The notes under the pieces: generated by a model
Database searches by the model: none
Seen by the model: only the letters and a program-made list of their open reading frames with translations
Told to the model about the DNA's origin: nothing
From: Stenotrophobium sp050739895
GTDB lineage: Bacteria; Pseudomonadota; Gammaproteobacteria; Nevskiales; Nevskiaceae
Length of the DNA stretch: 64,000 nucleotides
Direction of reading: 5' to 3'
NCBI GenBank assembly: GCA_050739895.1
Contig: JBOICK010000040.1
Span: forward strand, 43,419 to 107,418
Part shown: one piece after another, positions 56,388 to 64,000 of the stretch
Layout: the number at the start of each line of letters is the position of its first letter
Numbering within the stretch: the first letter of the stretch is position 1
Translations under genes and position numbers: made by a program

Positions 56388-56630
56388 TCAGGACAGTTCG
56401 AGGATGTTCTCAAGCCCGAAGAAGCGGATCAGACCGCGAACCTGGCTGTTTGCGCCGCTGATACGCAGTGCGTGCCCGCGCTTGCTCGCGCGCCGGCGCA
56501 GTTCGAGTAGCAGCGCGATGCCGGCACTGTCAGCACGCGTCACTGATGTCAGGTCGAGCGTGTCAGCGCCGCCAGCCTGCGCCAGCGCGGCCGCCACGGT
56601 GGCGAAGCGCAATTCTCCACTGAGGACCAT
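56388..56630 (-). CDS. mlaB: MlaB STAS-domain protein
   Basis: The 80-residue STAS protein contains TLDLTSVTRADSAGIALLL with the phosphorylatable-type Ser and Asp, and binds MlaF to stabilise the ABC complex. A 3-bp gap follows mlaC. Confidence 0.9.
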   Translation of the reverse strand: MVLSGELRFATVAAALAQAGGADTLDLTSVTRADSAGIALLLELRRRASKRGHALRISGANSQVRGLIRFFGLENILELS

Positions 56631-56633
56631 TTT

Positions 56634-57281
56634 CTAGTCCTTGCCGCCGGTCTTGGCCTTGATGTATTCGCCGTTTTCCATGCGTTGAATCACGTCATCA
56701 AGGCTGTTTCTCTTGAGATCGCTGTTGAATTGCGCGCGGAAATTGGTGACTAGCGAAATGTTCTCGATCGAGATGTCGTAAACCCGCCATGTCCCGCTGA
56801 CCAGATGCGTGGAGAAGCCGATCGCGATCGGCTGTTTGCCGTCACGCAAGAGTCTGGAGTTGACGGTGGTATCGGTGGCGCCGGCGTCCATATGCACCGG
56901 CAGCCAGTCCACTTTCACCGAGCTGTAATACTCCAGCAGCGCGTTGGCGTAGGAGCGGATCAGCATGTCCTTGAAGGCGGCCTGGAACTTGCTGCGCTGG
57001 TCCGGCGTGGCAGTGCGCCAATGGCGCGCCAGCACCAGCTGTGCGATGTAGGGCAGATCGAACACCGGCGTCACCGCGTCATCCACGGCCTTGTAGAACA
57101 AGGCCTTGTCGGCCTGGTATTTTTCGTGATTTTTCTGCAAAAGGTCTTGCAGATTGTTGACGGCGATCTTGATGGTGTCATCCGGCGCGATAGGGGCTGC
57201 GGGTGCGGCTGCCTGCACGCTGAAAGTGAACGCCATCGCGCAGATCAAGCTGCTCAGCCATTTTTTTGTCTTGTTCATCAT
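56634..57281 (-). CDS. mlaC: periplasmic phospholipid carrier MlaC
   Basis: The 215-residue protein has a signal peptide (LSSLICAMAFTFSVQAAA) and the MlaC/Ttg2D fold: DPTPYIAQLVLARHWR-like DLPYIAQLVLARHWRTA, and VYDISIENISLVTNFRAQF near the C-terminus. It ferries phospholipid between MlaA and MlaD. Its ATG overlaps the mlaD stop by 4 bp. Confidence 0.94.
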   Translation of the reverse strand: MMNKTKKWLSSLICAMAFTFSVQAAAPAAPIAPDDTIKIAVNNLQDLLQKNHEKYQADKALFYKAVDDAVTPVFDLPYIAQLVLARHWRTATPDQRSKFQAAFKDMLIRSYANALLEYYSSVKVDWLPVHMDAGATDTTVNSRLLRDGKQPIAIGFSTHLVSGTWRVYDISIENISLVTNFRAQFNSDLKRNSLDDVIQRMENGEYIKAKTGGKD

Positions 57282-57754
57282 TTCTGTCCTTTTGCATCCT
57301 TGGTGGCCATCGTGGACATGAATTGTCCGATCAGGTTTTCCAGAACCAGTGCCGACTGGGTGATCTTGATGACGGAACCCTGCTGCAGGCTCTTGTCATC
57401 ACCGCCGGGCACGATGCCAATGTATTTCTCGCCAAGCAACCCGGCGGTCAGGATATTGGCGCCGCTGTCGAGCGGGATATTGTTGTACTTGTCGCTGATT
57501 TCAAGAGTCGTCTTGGCCTCGAAGCTGGCCGGGTCGATGACGATGCTCTTGACGCGGCCGATCTTGACGCCTGCCAGCGTCACTGCTGCACCCGGTTTCA
57601 GACCACCGATATTCTCGAAAAGTGCCGTCACCTGATAGCCCTTGCCGCCTTCAATCGACTGCAGGCCCGCCACCCGGAAAGTCAGGATGAAAATAGCGGC
57701 GATGCCGAGGCAGACGAAGAATCCGACGATGATTTCCAAAGCTCTTGACTGCAT
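57278..57754 (-). CDS. mlaD: MlaD (MCE-domain) protein
   Basis: The 158-residue protein has one N-terminal transmembrane helix (IIVGFFVCLGIAAIFILTF) and an MCE domain with GLKPGAAVTLAGVKIGRVKS and GLLGEKYIGIVPGG. It forms the periplasmic hexameric tunnel over MlaE. Confidence 0.95.
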   Translation of the reverse strand: MQSRALEIIVGFFVCLGIAAIFILTFRVAGLQSIEGGKGYQVTALFENIGGLKPGAAVTLAGVKIGRVKSIVIDPASFEAKTTLEISDKYNNIPLDSGANILTAGLLGEKYIGIVPGGDDKSLQQGSVIKITQSALVLENLIGQFMSTMATKDAKGQK

Positions 57755-57772
57755 GTTGTACCTGCCTGCCCC

Positions 57773-58540
57773 TTAATGGAACATTAATGCGGTGAGAATG
57801 AAGTCCAGCGCCAGGATAGCCAGCGAGGACACCACCACGGTCGATGTGGTGGCGCGCGAAACGCCTTCCGAGGTTGGCTCGGCGTGATAACCCTGATACA
57901 CCGCGATCCAGCTGATGGTGACACCGAACACGAAGGTCTTGACCAAGCTGTCGTGGATGTCGCCCCAGGCCAGCTTGTCATGGATCTGCGACCAGTAGGC
58001 GCCGTCGTCCACGCCCAGCAGCCCGACGCCGATGGCGTGGCCACCGGCAACGCCTATCGCCATCAGGGTGAAGATCATGGTCAGCAGCGGCAGCGAGATC
58101 AGCCCGGCGATGAAGCGCGGCGCGATCACGCGACGGATCGGATCAACCGCCATCATCTCCATGCCGGAGAGCTGGTCGGTGGCGCGCATCAGGCCGATCT
58201 CGGCGGCCAGCGCCGAACCGGCGCGTCCGGCGAACAGCAGCGCGGTGACCACCGGGCCGAGTTCGCGCACGATCACCAGCGCGACGAACACGCCCAGCGA
58301 TTCCGATGCACCGAAATCCACCAGCGTGCGGTAGCCCTGCAGTGCCAGCACCATGCCGACGAACGAGCCGGAGATGGCGACGATGATCAGCGACAGCACG
58401 CCGACGGCATAAATCTGCTGCACGATAAGACGCGGACGCAGCAACGCAGCCGGTATCGAGCGAAGGATTGCGAGCAGGAAGAACTGAGCGCGGCCCAGCC
58501 CCTGCAGCATGCCGCCGAGGATTGCCCAGGCATCTTTCAT
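57773..58540 (-). CDS. mlaE: MlaE ABC permease
   Basis: The 255-residue permease contains about five hydrophobic segments and the family motif ALLFAGRAGSALAAEIGLM followed by MMAVDPIRRVIAPRFIAG. ATG 58540 overlaps the mlaF stop by 4 bp and starts at the family position; a longer frame runs antiparallel inside mlaF and is spurious. Confidence 0.95.
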   Translation of the reverse strand: MKDAWAILGGMLQGLGRAQFFLLAILRSIPAALLRPRLIVQQIYAVGVLSLIIVAISGSFVGMVLALQGYRTLVDFGASESLGVFVALVIVRELGPVVTALLFAGRAGSALAAEIGLMRATDQLSGMEMMAVDPIRRVIAPRFIAGLISLPLLTMIFTLMAIGVAGGHAIGVGLLGVDDGAYWSQIHDKLAWGDIHDSLVKTFVFGVTISWIAVYQGYHAEPTSEGVSRATTSTVVVSSLAILALDFILTALMFH

Positions 58541-59355
58541 GCGCGCTCCATCAGATCTTCTGCGTAGGGCTTGGCTTTGTAATGAAAGGCGACCGGGCCG
58601 TCGGGCAGGCCTTTCATGAACTGGTTGACGAAGTCGGAGCGCGAATTGTTGATGTCCTGAGCGCTGCCGTGCGCCAGCACCTTGCCGCCGGAGACGACGT
58701 AGGCGTAGTCGGCAATCGATAGCACTTCGGCGACGTCGTGCGAGACGATGATCGAGGTCAGGCCGAGCGCGTCGTTGAGGCTGCGGATCAGGCGCATCAG
58801 TACGCCCATCGAGATCGGGTCCTGGCCGGTGAACGGTTCGTCGTACATCACCAGCGCCGGGTCCAGCGCGATCGCGCGGGCCAGCGCCACGCGCCGCGCC
58901 ATGCCGCCGGAGAGTTCCGATGGATAAAGATCGCGTGCACCGCGCAGGCCGACCGCTTCCAGCTTCATCAGCACCAGGTCGCGGATCATGCTTTCCGGTA
59001 ACTGTGTGTGCTCGCGCAACGGGAAGGCGATGTTCTCGAACACGGTGATGTCGGTGAGCAGCGCGCCGTTCTGGAACAGCATGCCCATGCGCTTGCGCAG
59101 GTTGTAGAGCTCTCGACGTTTCAGTTTGTGGACGTCGGTGCCGTCGAATTCGACCGTGCCAGCCTGCGGATGCCACTGGCCGCCAATGATGCGCAGCAGC
59201 GTGGTTTTGCCGGTGCCGGACGGGCCCATGATCGCCGTGACCTTGCCGCGCGGGATGTCGACGTCGACGCTGTCGTAGATCAGCCGTGTGCCGCGGCTGA
59301 AACTCAGGCCGCGCACGCGCACCAGCAGGTCATCGGAAGGAGGCGGTGAGGTCAT
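58537..59355 (-). CDS. mlaF: MlaF ABC ATPase
   Basis: The 272-residue ATPase has Walker A GPSGTGKTT (~44-52), LSGGMARRVALARAI and Walker B ALVMYDEPFTGQD. It powers phospholipid transport by MlaE. It is the first gene of mlaFEDCBA. No promoter was recognised with confidence upstream. Confidence 0.95.
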   Translation of the reverse strand: MTSPPPSDDLLVRVRGLSFSRGTRLIYDSVDVDIPRGKVTAIMGPSGTGKTTLLRIIGGQWHPQAGTVEFDGTDVHKLKRRELYNLRKRMGMLFQNGALLTDITVFENIAFPLREHTQLPESMIRDLVLMKLEAVGLRGARDLYPSELSGGMARRVALARAIALDPALVMYDEPFTGQDPISMGVLMRLIRSLNDALGLTSIIVSHDVAEVLSIADYAYVVSGGKVLAHGSAQDINNSRSDFVNQFMKGLPDGPVAFHYKAKPYAEDLMERA

Positions 59356-59687
59356 TCGGGTCAGGGCTGGTTAGCGCGGCAGGCGCGCAGGCTCCGGGCA
59401 GGCAATCTTACTGTAGAAGGTGGGGACACGTACGGCTGTTGCAAGACTTTGCAATACTGTTATCACGTTGTCGTAAATACGCCGACGTAATCAGCTTGGA
59501 CGCAGCAAATGTCCGATGTTGATGAAATTAACCACACCGGCGCGTAGCTGCATATCCGCTCTTCATGCAGTGACGGTTATTGCTGTTAATATATATAATA
59601 TATTTATAATGTTATATTATAAATAATAACATGCTAAATAATGAAACGATATAGAGCGGGTGCTGCTGTGCACGCGGAAGCAGTGCT
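59356..59687. other. 332-bp intergenic region between lipB and mlaF
   Basis: It holds AT-core copy 8 at 59554-59661 and a short TTGCAA-GACT-TTGCAA symmetry at 59439-59454. I see no gene in it. Confidence 0.6.
59554..59661. repeat. AT-core dyad element, copy 8
   Basis: The ends are ATCCGCT and AGCGGGT. The core at 59585-59630 starts GTTA, ends TAAC and has 43 A/T of 46. TATAAAT occurs on the opposite strand, so this copy may be inverted relative to most others. It lies between mlaF's start and lipB's stop. Confidence 0.83.
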
Positions 59688-60326
59688 TTATTCGCAATAA
59701 CCGATGCTGCGCAGCAATTGCGCCTGCAGGTCACGACCGACCCTGTCCAACTCCGCGGGGCCGCCCAGCGTCTTCACCTGGGTCATGCACAGTCCTTCGT
59801 AGCCACAGGGATTAATGCGGCTGAAAGGCTCCAGATCCATGTCCACGTTAAGGGCGAGACCGTGATAAGTGCGGCCGCCACGTACACGCAGACCCAGCGA
59901 GGCAATTTTTTCGCCGTTGACGTAGACGCCGGGTGCGTCGCGTCTGGATTGCGCACTGATGCCGTAGCCGTCCAGCGTCGCGATCAGGGCATCCTCCAGT
60001 CGCGTGACCAGTGAGCGGATGCCGTAGCCCAGCAGGTGCAGATCGAGCAGGACATATGCCACCAACTGGCCGGGACCGTGATAGGTGACCTGGCCGCCGC
60101 GGTCCGATTGCACTACCGGTATATCGCCAGGCAGCAGCAGGTGCTCGGGTTTTCCGGCCTGGCCCTGGGTGAACACCGGCGGGTGTTGCAGAAACCAGAT
60201 TTCATCCGGCGTGTCCGCCGTGCGCGCATGCGTGAACACACGCATTGCCTCGAATGTTTCGGTGTAGGGCACAAGGCCCAGTTGTTTAATGGCGGGACAC
60301 GGCACGCATAAATTGTAAGGCCTCAT
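59688..60326 (-). CDS. lipB: octanoyltransferase LipB
   Basis: The 212-residue enzyme has QSDRGGQVTYHGPGQLVAY, IASLGLRVRGGRTYHGLALN with the catalytic Lys/Cys neighbourhood, and NPCGYEGLCMTQVKTLGG (active-site Cys). It transfers octanoyl from ACP to lipoyl domains. The ATG at 60326 lies inside a perfect 15-bp hairpin; GTG 60305 (before PCPAIKQLGLVPY) would avoid it and fits the usual LipB N-terminus better. Neither lipA nor the ybeD gene is adjacent. Confidence 0.93.
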   Translation of the reverse strand: MRPYNLCVPCPAIKQLGLVPYTETFEAMRVFTHARTADTPDEIWFLQHPPVFTQGQAGKPEHLLLPGDIPVVQSDRGGQVTYHGPGQLVAYVLLDLHLLGYGIRSLVTRLEDALIATLDGYGISAQSRRDAPGVYVNGEKIASLGLRVRGGRTYHGLALNVDMDLEPFSRINPCGYEGLCMTQVKTLGGPAELDRVGRDLQAQLLRSIGYCE

Positions 60327-60351
60327 CCACGCGGGCGCGTGGATGAGGCCT
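60318..60351 (-). terminator. 15-bp hairpin between dacA and lipB
   Basis: AGGCCTCATCCACGC (60318-60332) pairs perfectly with GCGTGGATGAGGCCT (60337-60351), loop GGGC. On the minus strand the following bases are TACAATTTATG, only weakly T-rich. It sits 18 bp past the dacA stop and covers the first lipB ATG, so it may be a terminator or a translation-controlling structure. Confidence 0.6.
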
Positions 60352-60368
60352 GGGTGCCGCGCTATCGG

Positions 60369-61514
60369 CTACTTGGAGATCATCATGACCACCGCGTCGC
60401 TCAGGCGCTGCCACAGGCTGCCTTGCGGGATCGCCTTGAGTGCCACCAGCGGCTCGCTGCGGATGACCTTGCCGTCGAGCGTGATGGAGACCGTACCGAG
60501 CTTCTGACCGGCGCTGACTGGCGCCACCGGCGTGGTAGTGATCTGCGAGGTGTACTGGATCTGGCTGCGCGATCCGCGCGGCAGGGCAAGAAAAATGACC
60601 GGTGACACGCCAACCGGCAGTTGATCTTCGGCACCTTTCCAGACGCGTACGGTGCTGACCGGTTGGGCTGGACCGAACAACTGGTCGGTTTCGTAGAAGC
60701 GGTAGCCGTAGTTGAGCAGTTCCAGGCTGTAGGACTCGCGGTTGGCCCAGGATCTTGCGCCCATCACCACCGAGATCAGGCGGCGGCCGTCGCGCAGCGC
60801 CGAGGCCACCAGGCAATAGCCGGCGGCCTGGGTGTGGCCGGTCTTGAGGCCGTCCACGCTCGGATCTTTTTCGAGCAGGCCGTTGCGGTTGTGCTGGGTC
60901 GCGACCTTGCCATACTTGAAATCGCGCTCGGCGAAAATCTTGTAAAGGTCGGGGAAATTCTGAATCAGTGAGCGCGTCAGGAGCGCGACATCGCGGGCGG
61001 TAGTGTAGTGCTCGGGATTTGGCATGCCGCTGGCGTCAGCGAAATGGCTGTTGGTCATGCCGAGTTTCTTGGCGTACTGATTCATCATCTGCGCGAACAG
61101 ATCTTCGCTGCCGGCAATATCCTCGGCCAGTGCGACGGCGGCGTCGTTGCCGGAATCGATAATGATGCCGCGTAACAAGTCGCTGATGGTGACGCGGGTG
61201 CCGACCTCCAGAAACATGCGCGATTCGCTGGAGTCAATGCCCTGGCGCCAGGCCTTGGTGCTGACCAGTGCCGTATCGGTGAGCTTGAGTTGGCCTTTCT
61301 TGATCTGGTCGAAAGCGATGTACACCGTCAACAGTTTGGTGATGCTGGCCGGCTGCACGCGCTGATCGGGATTCATGCTGGCGATGATCTCGCCGCTCTG
61401 GTAATCCATCAGGACATAACTGGCCGCATCAAGCGTCGGTGCGGTCGGTACCGGCATGGCGTAGATGTTGAGGGAACAGCAGCACAGCAGAAACAGCAGG
61501 GAGATTTTTTTCAT
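60369..61514 (-). CDS. dacA: D-alanyl-D-alanine carboxypeptidase (PBP5-type)
   Basis: The 381-residue penicillin-binding protein has a signal peptide, SxxK at SITK (57-60), SGN (121-123) and KTG (224-226), and a C-terminal beta domain ending in the amphipathic membrane anchor LWQRLSDAVVMMISK. It trims terminal D-Ala from murein pentapeptides in the periplasm. It lies between rlpA and lipB, as in many gammaproteobacteria. Confidence 0.95.
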   Translation of the reverse strand: MKKISLLFLLCCCSLNIYAMPVPTAPTLDAASYVLMDYQSGEIIASMNPDQRVQPASITKLLTVYIAFDQIKKGQLKLTDTALVSTKAWRQGIDSSESRMFLEVGTRVTISDLLRGIIIDSGNDAAVALAEDIAGSEDLFAQMMNQYAKKLGMTNSHFADASGMPNPEHYTTARDVALLTRSLIQNFPDLYKIFAERDFKYGKVATQHNRNGLLEKDPSVDGLKTGHTQAAGYCLVASALRDGRRLISVVMGARSWANRESYSLELLNYGYRFYETDQLFGPAQPVSTVRVWKGAEDQLPVGVSPVIFLALPRGSRSQIQYTSQITTTPVAPVSAGQKLGTVSITLDGKVIRSEPLVALKAIPQGSLWQRLSDAVVMMISK

Positions 61515-61591
61515 GGAAGTACGCAGGGGGAAGTGAAACGTTACGAGGGATAATTTTACGCGGGGCAGCAGAAATATTCTTCAAATGGACG

Positions 61592-62542
61592 TCAGTTGCC
61601 GATCCAGATGGTTTTCAAACCTTGTGCGGACAACTGTTCGCGAACATCGTGGGCGGCGCTTTCGTTGAGGAAAGGGCCGACCAGCACACGGTGCACCGGC
61701 GGCTGATCGCCATCGCGAGTGTGTATCGAGACGGCGGCGACGCCCTGGTTCTGCAACTGCTCACTCATCGCCCTCGCGTTGATCGGATCGAGGTAGGCCG
61801 CGACCTGCAGATATCCGCCACCTGGCAGCAGGCGCGCATCCGGCACCGGAATTTTCGCGGCGGGAACCTGCGGCGAGGTCATGCTGGCGGTGGCCGTTGC
61901 CGCCGGTGGCGGTGGCGGTGCAGGCGCGGTATCCGAGGCCGGTTCGACGGTATCGATCTGCACCATCGAGGTGCCATGACCGATGATGCCGAGCTTGGCG
62001 GCTGCGGCGTAGGACAGGTCGATGATGCGCTTGCTATGAAACGGGCCGCGGTCGTTGACCTTGACGATCGCGGTCTTGTGATTGGCCAGGTTGGTGACGC
62101 GCACAAACGTCGGCAGCGGCAGCGTCTTGTGCGCGGCGGTCATCGCGAACATGTTGTAGCGCTCGCCGCTGGCGGTTTTATGGCCGTGAAATTTCTGGCC
62201 GTACCAGGAGGCATATCCGCGCTGGTGAAAGCCGTGAGCGTCGTCCATCACCTCGTAGGTTTTACCCAGAACCTCGTAGGTCTGCGCATTGCCGCTGGCA
62301 CTCCTCGGCAGTGGCACCGGTACCGCGTCCGGCGTGTTCGCGACATTTGGCGGAATTTCTCCGGGCGGCGGCGGCCGGTCCTGTTCCAGGGGGTTGGCCG
62401 GGCCTGACGGATAGGTCGGTTTGGCTTCCGGCACCACACGCGTGCCGCCGCCCTCCGTTCGCAATGGTGGCAGGCTGCCGCAAGCCGCAAGCGAGGCGGC
62501 GAGAACCAGCAACAGCAGCAGGCGGACGGGATGCCGGGTCAA
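61592..62542 (-). CDS. rlpA: septal ring lytic transglycosylase RlpA-like lipoprotein
   Basis: The 316-residue protein has lipobox LAASLAACG, a Pro-rich linker and the RlpA double-psi beta-barrel (ASWYGQKFHGHKTASGERY, then VKVNDRGPFHSKRIIDLS with the catalytic-type Asp). A C-terminal SPOR domain starts near GGYLQVAAYLDPINARAM and targets denuded glycan. Its ATG overlaps the mltB stop by 4 bp. Confidence 0.94.
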   Translation of the reverse strand: MTRHPVRLLLLLVLAASLAACGSLPPLRTEGGGTRVVPEAKPTYPSGPANPLEQDRPPPPGEIPPNVANTPDAVPVPLPRSASGNAQTYEVLGKTYEVMDDAHGFHQRGYASWYGQKFHGHKTASGERYNMFAMTAAHKTLPLPTFVRVTNLANHKTAIVKVNDRGPFHSKRIIDLSYAAAAKLGIIGHGTSMVQIDTVEPASDTAPAPPPPPAATATASMTSPQVPAAKIPVPDARLLPGGGYLQVAAYLDPINARAMSEQLQNQGVAAVSIHTRDGDQPPVHRVLVGPFLNESAAHDVREQLSAQGLKTIWIGN

Positions 62543-63534
62543 GGGTACTGTGCCTCCTGTTGCTCGATCAGTTGCGCCAGCCGGGTCACGGCCATGGCGT
62601 AGAAAATTCTAGGGTTATAGGTCATGACCGTATAGAAATTATGCAATCCGATCCAGTACTCAGGCCCCTGATCGGTCGGCAGTTCTATGAGTCCAACACG
62701 GGTGTTAGATGGTAGCGGTATGTCGCTGACCACGCCCGCGCGTTGAAGTTCAGCGATGCTGTAGGCCGTGGCATGGCCATTTTTTTTAATATTGCCCGGT
62801 AGCGCCCGCGCGAGGTGGGCGTGCACTGCCAGCGGTTCGCCACGGTGCCAGCTCTGCTGCGGGCGAAAATTGACGAAATAATTGGCAATGGAACCGATCG
62901 CATCGGGCAGGCTCCAGAGATCGCGGCGGCCGTCGCCATCGAAGTCCAGCGCCAGCCTGCGGTAATTGCTCGGCATGAATTGCGCGGCGCCCATTGCACC
63001 GGCGTAGGAGCCACGCAACGCCAGCGGGTCAAAGCCGGAATCGCGGCACAACACGAAATACTGGGTCAGCTCGTCGAAGAAAAACGCCGAGCGTGTCGGA
63101 TGATCGAAACCTTGCGTGGCCAGCGCGTCGATCACGCGGATGCGCCCGGTGATGCGGCCGTAGCGGGTTTCGACGCCGAGGATCGCGGCGATCACCTGCG
63201 GCGGCACGCCATAGCGGTCTTCGGCCAGCGCAAAACTGGCGGCGTGCTCGCGAATTACGTTGACGCCGCCCTCGATACGCGCCGGGTCCAGGCGGCGCGA
63301 ATACTGCGTCCAGTTCTCGGTGCGCTCCGGTGCTTTCTGCTCCCGCGTCACCAGTTGCGGCAGCGGCTGCGCGTTGCGCAAGTCCTGGGTGACGCCGGCA
63401 AGCTCGGCGGCGTTGAAGCCGTAATCGCGGCTCAGGGTTTGCAGCAATTGCGGCACTTGCGGGCGCGTGCTGAAGTCGGCCTGCACGGTCAGCGGCAGGA
63501 GCATCAGCGGCACAAATAGCCGGAGCTTGTTCAT
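62539..63534 (-). CDS. mltB: lytic murein transglycosylase B
   Basis: The 331-residue protein has a signal peptide, catalytic Glu at E122 in AAILGVETRYGRITG, and GSYAGAMGAAQFMPSNYRRLA with the family YxGAMGxxQFMPS core. The first residues after the signal lack a lipobox Cys (VQADFS), so it looks soluble periplasmic rather than lipid-anchored. It shares one base with the rodA stop. Confidence 0.94.
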   Translation of the reverse strand: MNKLRLFVPLMLLPLTVQADFSTRPQVPQLLQTLSRDYGFNAAELAGVTQDLRNAQPLPQLVTREQKAPERTENWTQYSRRLDPARIEGGVNVIREHAASFALAEDRYGVPPQVIAAILGVETRYGRITGRIRVIDALATQGFDHPTRSAFFFDELTQYFVLCRDSGFDPLALRGSYAGAMGAAQFMPSNYRRLALDFDGDGRRDLWSLPDAIGSIANYFVNFRPQQSWHRGEPLAVHAHLARALPGNIKKNGHATAYSIAELQRAGVVSDIPLPSNTRVGLIELPTDQGPEYWIGLHNFYTVMTYNPRIFYAMAVTRLAQLIEQQEAQYP

Positions 63535-64000
63535 CAGCTCGACAGCAGCTTGCGATGTGTGTGGATCGACATCAGCATGCCGAAGCAGGCCAGCAGGCTG
63601 ACCACGGCACTGCCGCCGTAACTCACCAGCGGCAGTGGCACGCCGACTACCGGCATCAACCCGATGACCATGCCGGTATTGATGAAAATGTAGAGGAAGA
63701 AGGTCAGCGACAGGCTGGCTCCGAGCAGGCGCTGGAAAGTATCCTGGGCGCGCAGTGAGATGTAGAGGCCGCGACCAACGATGGCGAGGTATAGCGTCAG
63801 CAACAGCAGGATGCCGAGCAGGCCGAACTCCTCGGAGTAGACCGCGAAGATGAAGTCGGTATGCGCTTCCGGCAGGAATTCCAGTTTGGCCTGGGTGCCA
63901 TGCAGCCAGCCCTTGCCGAACAGCCCACCGCTGCCGATGGCGATCTTGGACTGGGTGATGTGATAGCCGGCGCCCAGTGGATCGCGCTCGGGGTCAAGGA
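63534..64000 (-). CDS. rodA: rod shape-determining protein RodA (partial)
   Basis: The C-terminal ~155 residues of the SEDS glycosyltransferase are present: YHITQSKIAIGSGGLFGKGW, FLPEAHTDFIFAVYSEEFG and the final VGVPLPLVSYGGSAVVSLLA. The 5' part lies beyond the right window edge. RodA polymerises lateral-wall glycan; the rodA-mltB-rlpA-dacA order is the usual one. Confidence 0.95.
   Translation of the reverse strand, partial: LDPERDPLGAGYHITQSKIAIGSGGLFGKGWLHGTQAKLEFLPEAHTDFIFAVYSEEFGLLGILLLLTLYLAIVGRGLYISLRAQDTFQRLLGASLSLTFFLYIFINTGMVIGLMPVVGVPLPLVSYGGSAVVSLLACFGMLMSIHTHRKLLSS

Overview
The window is one chromosomal segment of a Gammaproteobacterium, about 62% G+C outside its left end. Two conserved neighbourhoods support this: wrbA / DUF2069 / hda / perM / DUF2066 / purM / purN / DUF3108 (the arrangement known from Pseudomonas) and rodA-mltB-rlpA-dacA-lipB. 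The sdh operon with SdhE, the mla operon and the RIO kinase fit as well. I cannot name the genus; a Nevskiales/Xanthomonadales-like lineage is a guess.

Bases 1 to about 15,460 are a surface-polysaccharide (capsule) locus with visibly lower G+C. Three plus-strand genes (WcbI-GSCFA fusion, GT8-like glycosyltransferase, SAM methyltransferase) converge on a nine-gene minus-strand operon: half-size KpsC-like Kdo transferase, GT4 glycosyltransferase, KpsD/OPX lipoprotein, KpsE, KpsM, KpsT, a GlfT2-like galactofuranosyltransferase, UDP-galactopyranose mutase and a HAD-type protein. Together they suggest an ABC-transporter-dependent, galactofuranose-containing capsule on a Kdo-type lipid anchor. The right edge is marked by a 3' remnant of ispB followed by tRNA-Pro(CGG).

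From 16 kb onward the content is mostly core genome: acyl-CoA synthetase, lipoprotein hydrolase, the hda/purMN neighbourhood, a DUF2946 / CATCGC-protein / TlpA cassette, a NUDIX-metallo-beta-lactamase fusion, small basic proteins with a RIO kinase, a trans-sulfuration enzyme, dinB, an AaeAB-like efflux operon, kup, an ABC exporter, ygfZ, sdhAF4-sdhCDAB-sdhE, an aspartate aminotransferase, tRNA-Asn, mlaFEDCBA, and lipB-dacA-rlpA-mltB-rodA. RodA runs off the right edge.

The most unusual feature is a family of eight dispersed intergenic elements (at 18.0, 20.5, 23.9, 30.9, 44.9, 48.9, 54.0 and 59.6 kb). Each is 107-108 bp with a fixed dyad layout: an end box A[C/T]CCGCT, a 31-base GC-richer arm, a core of exactly 46 bp that starts GTT, ends AAC and is 87-93% A+T, a second 31-base arm, and an inverted end box AGCGG[G/A]T. 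Arm and core sequences differ greatly between copies while the spacing is constant. I do not recognise the family. No copy lies in the capsule locus.
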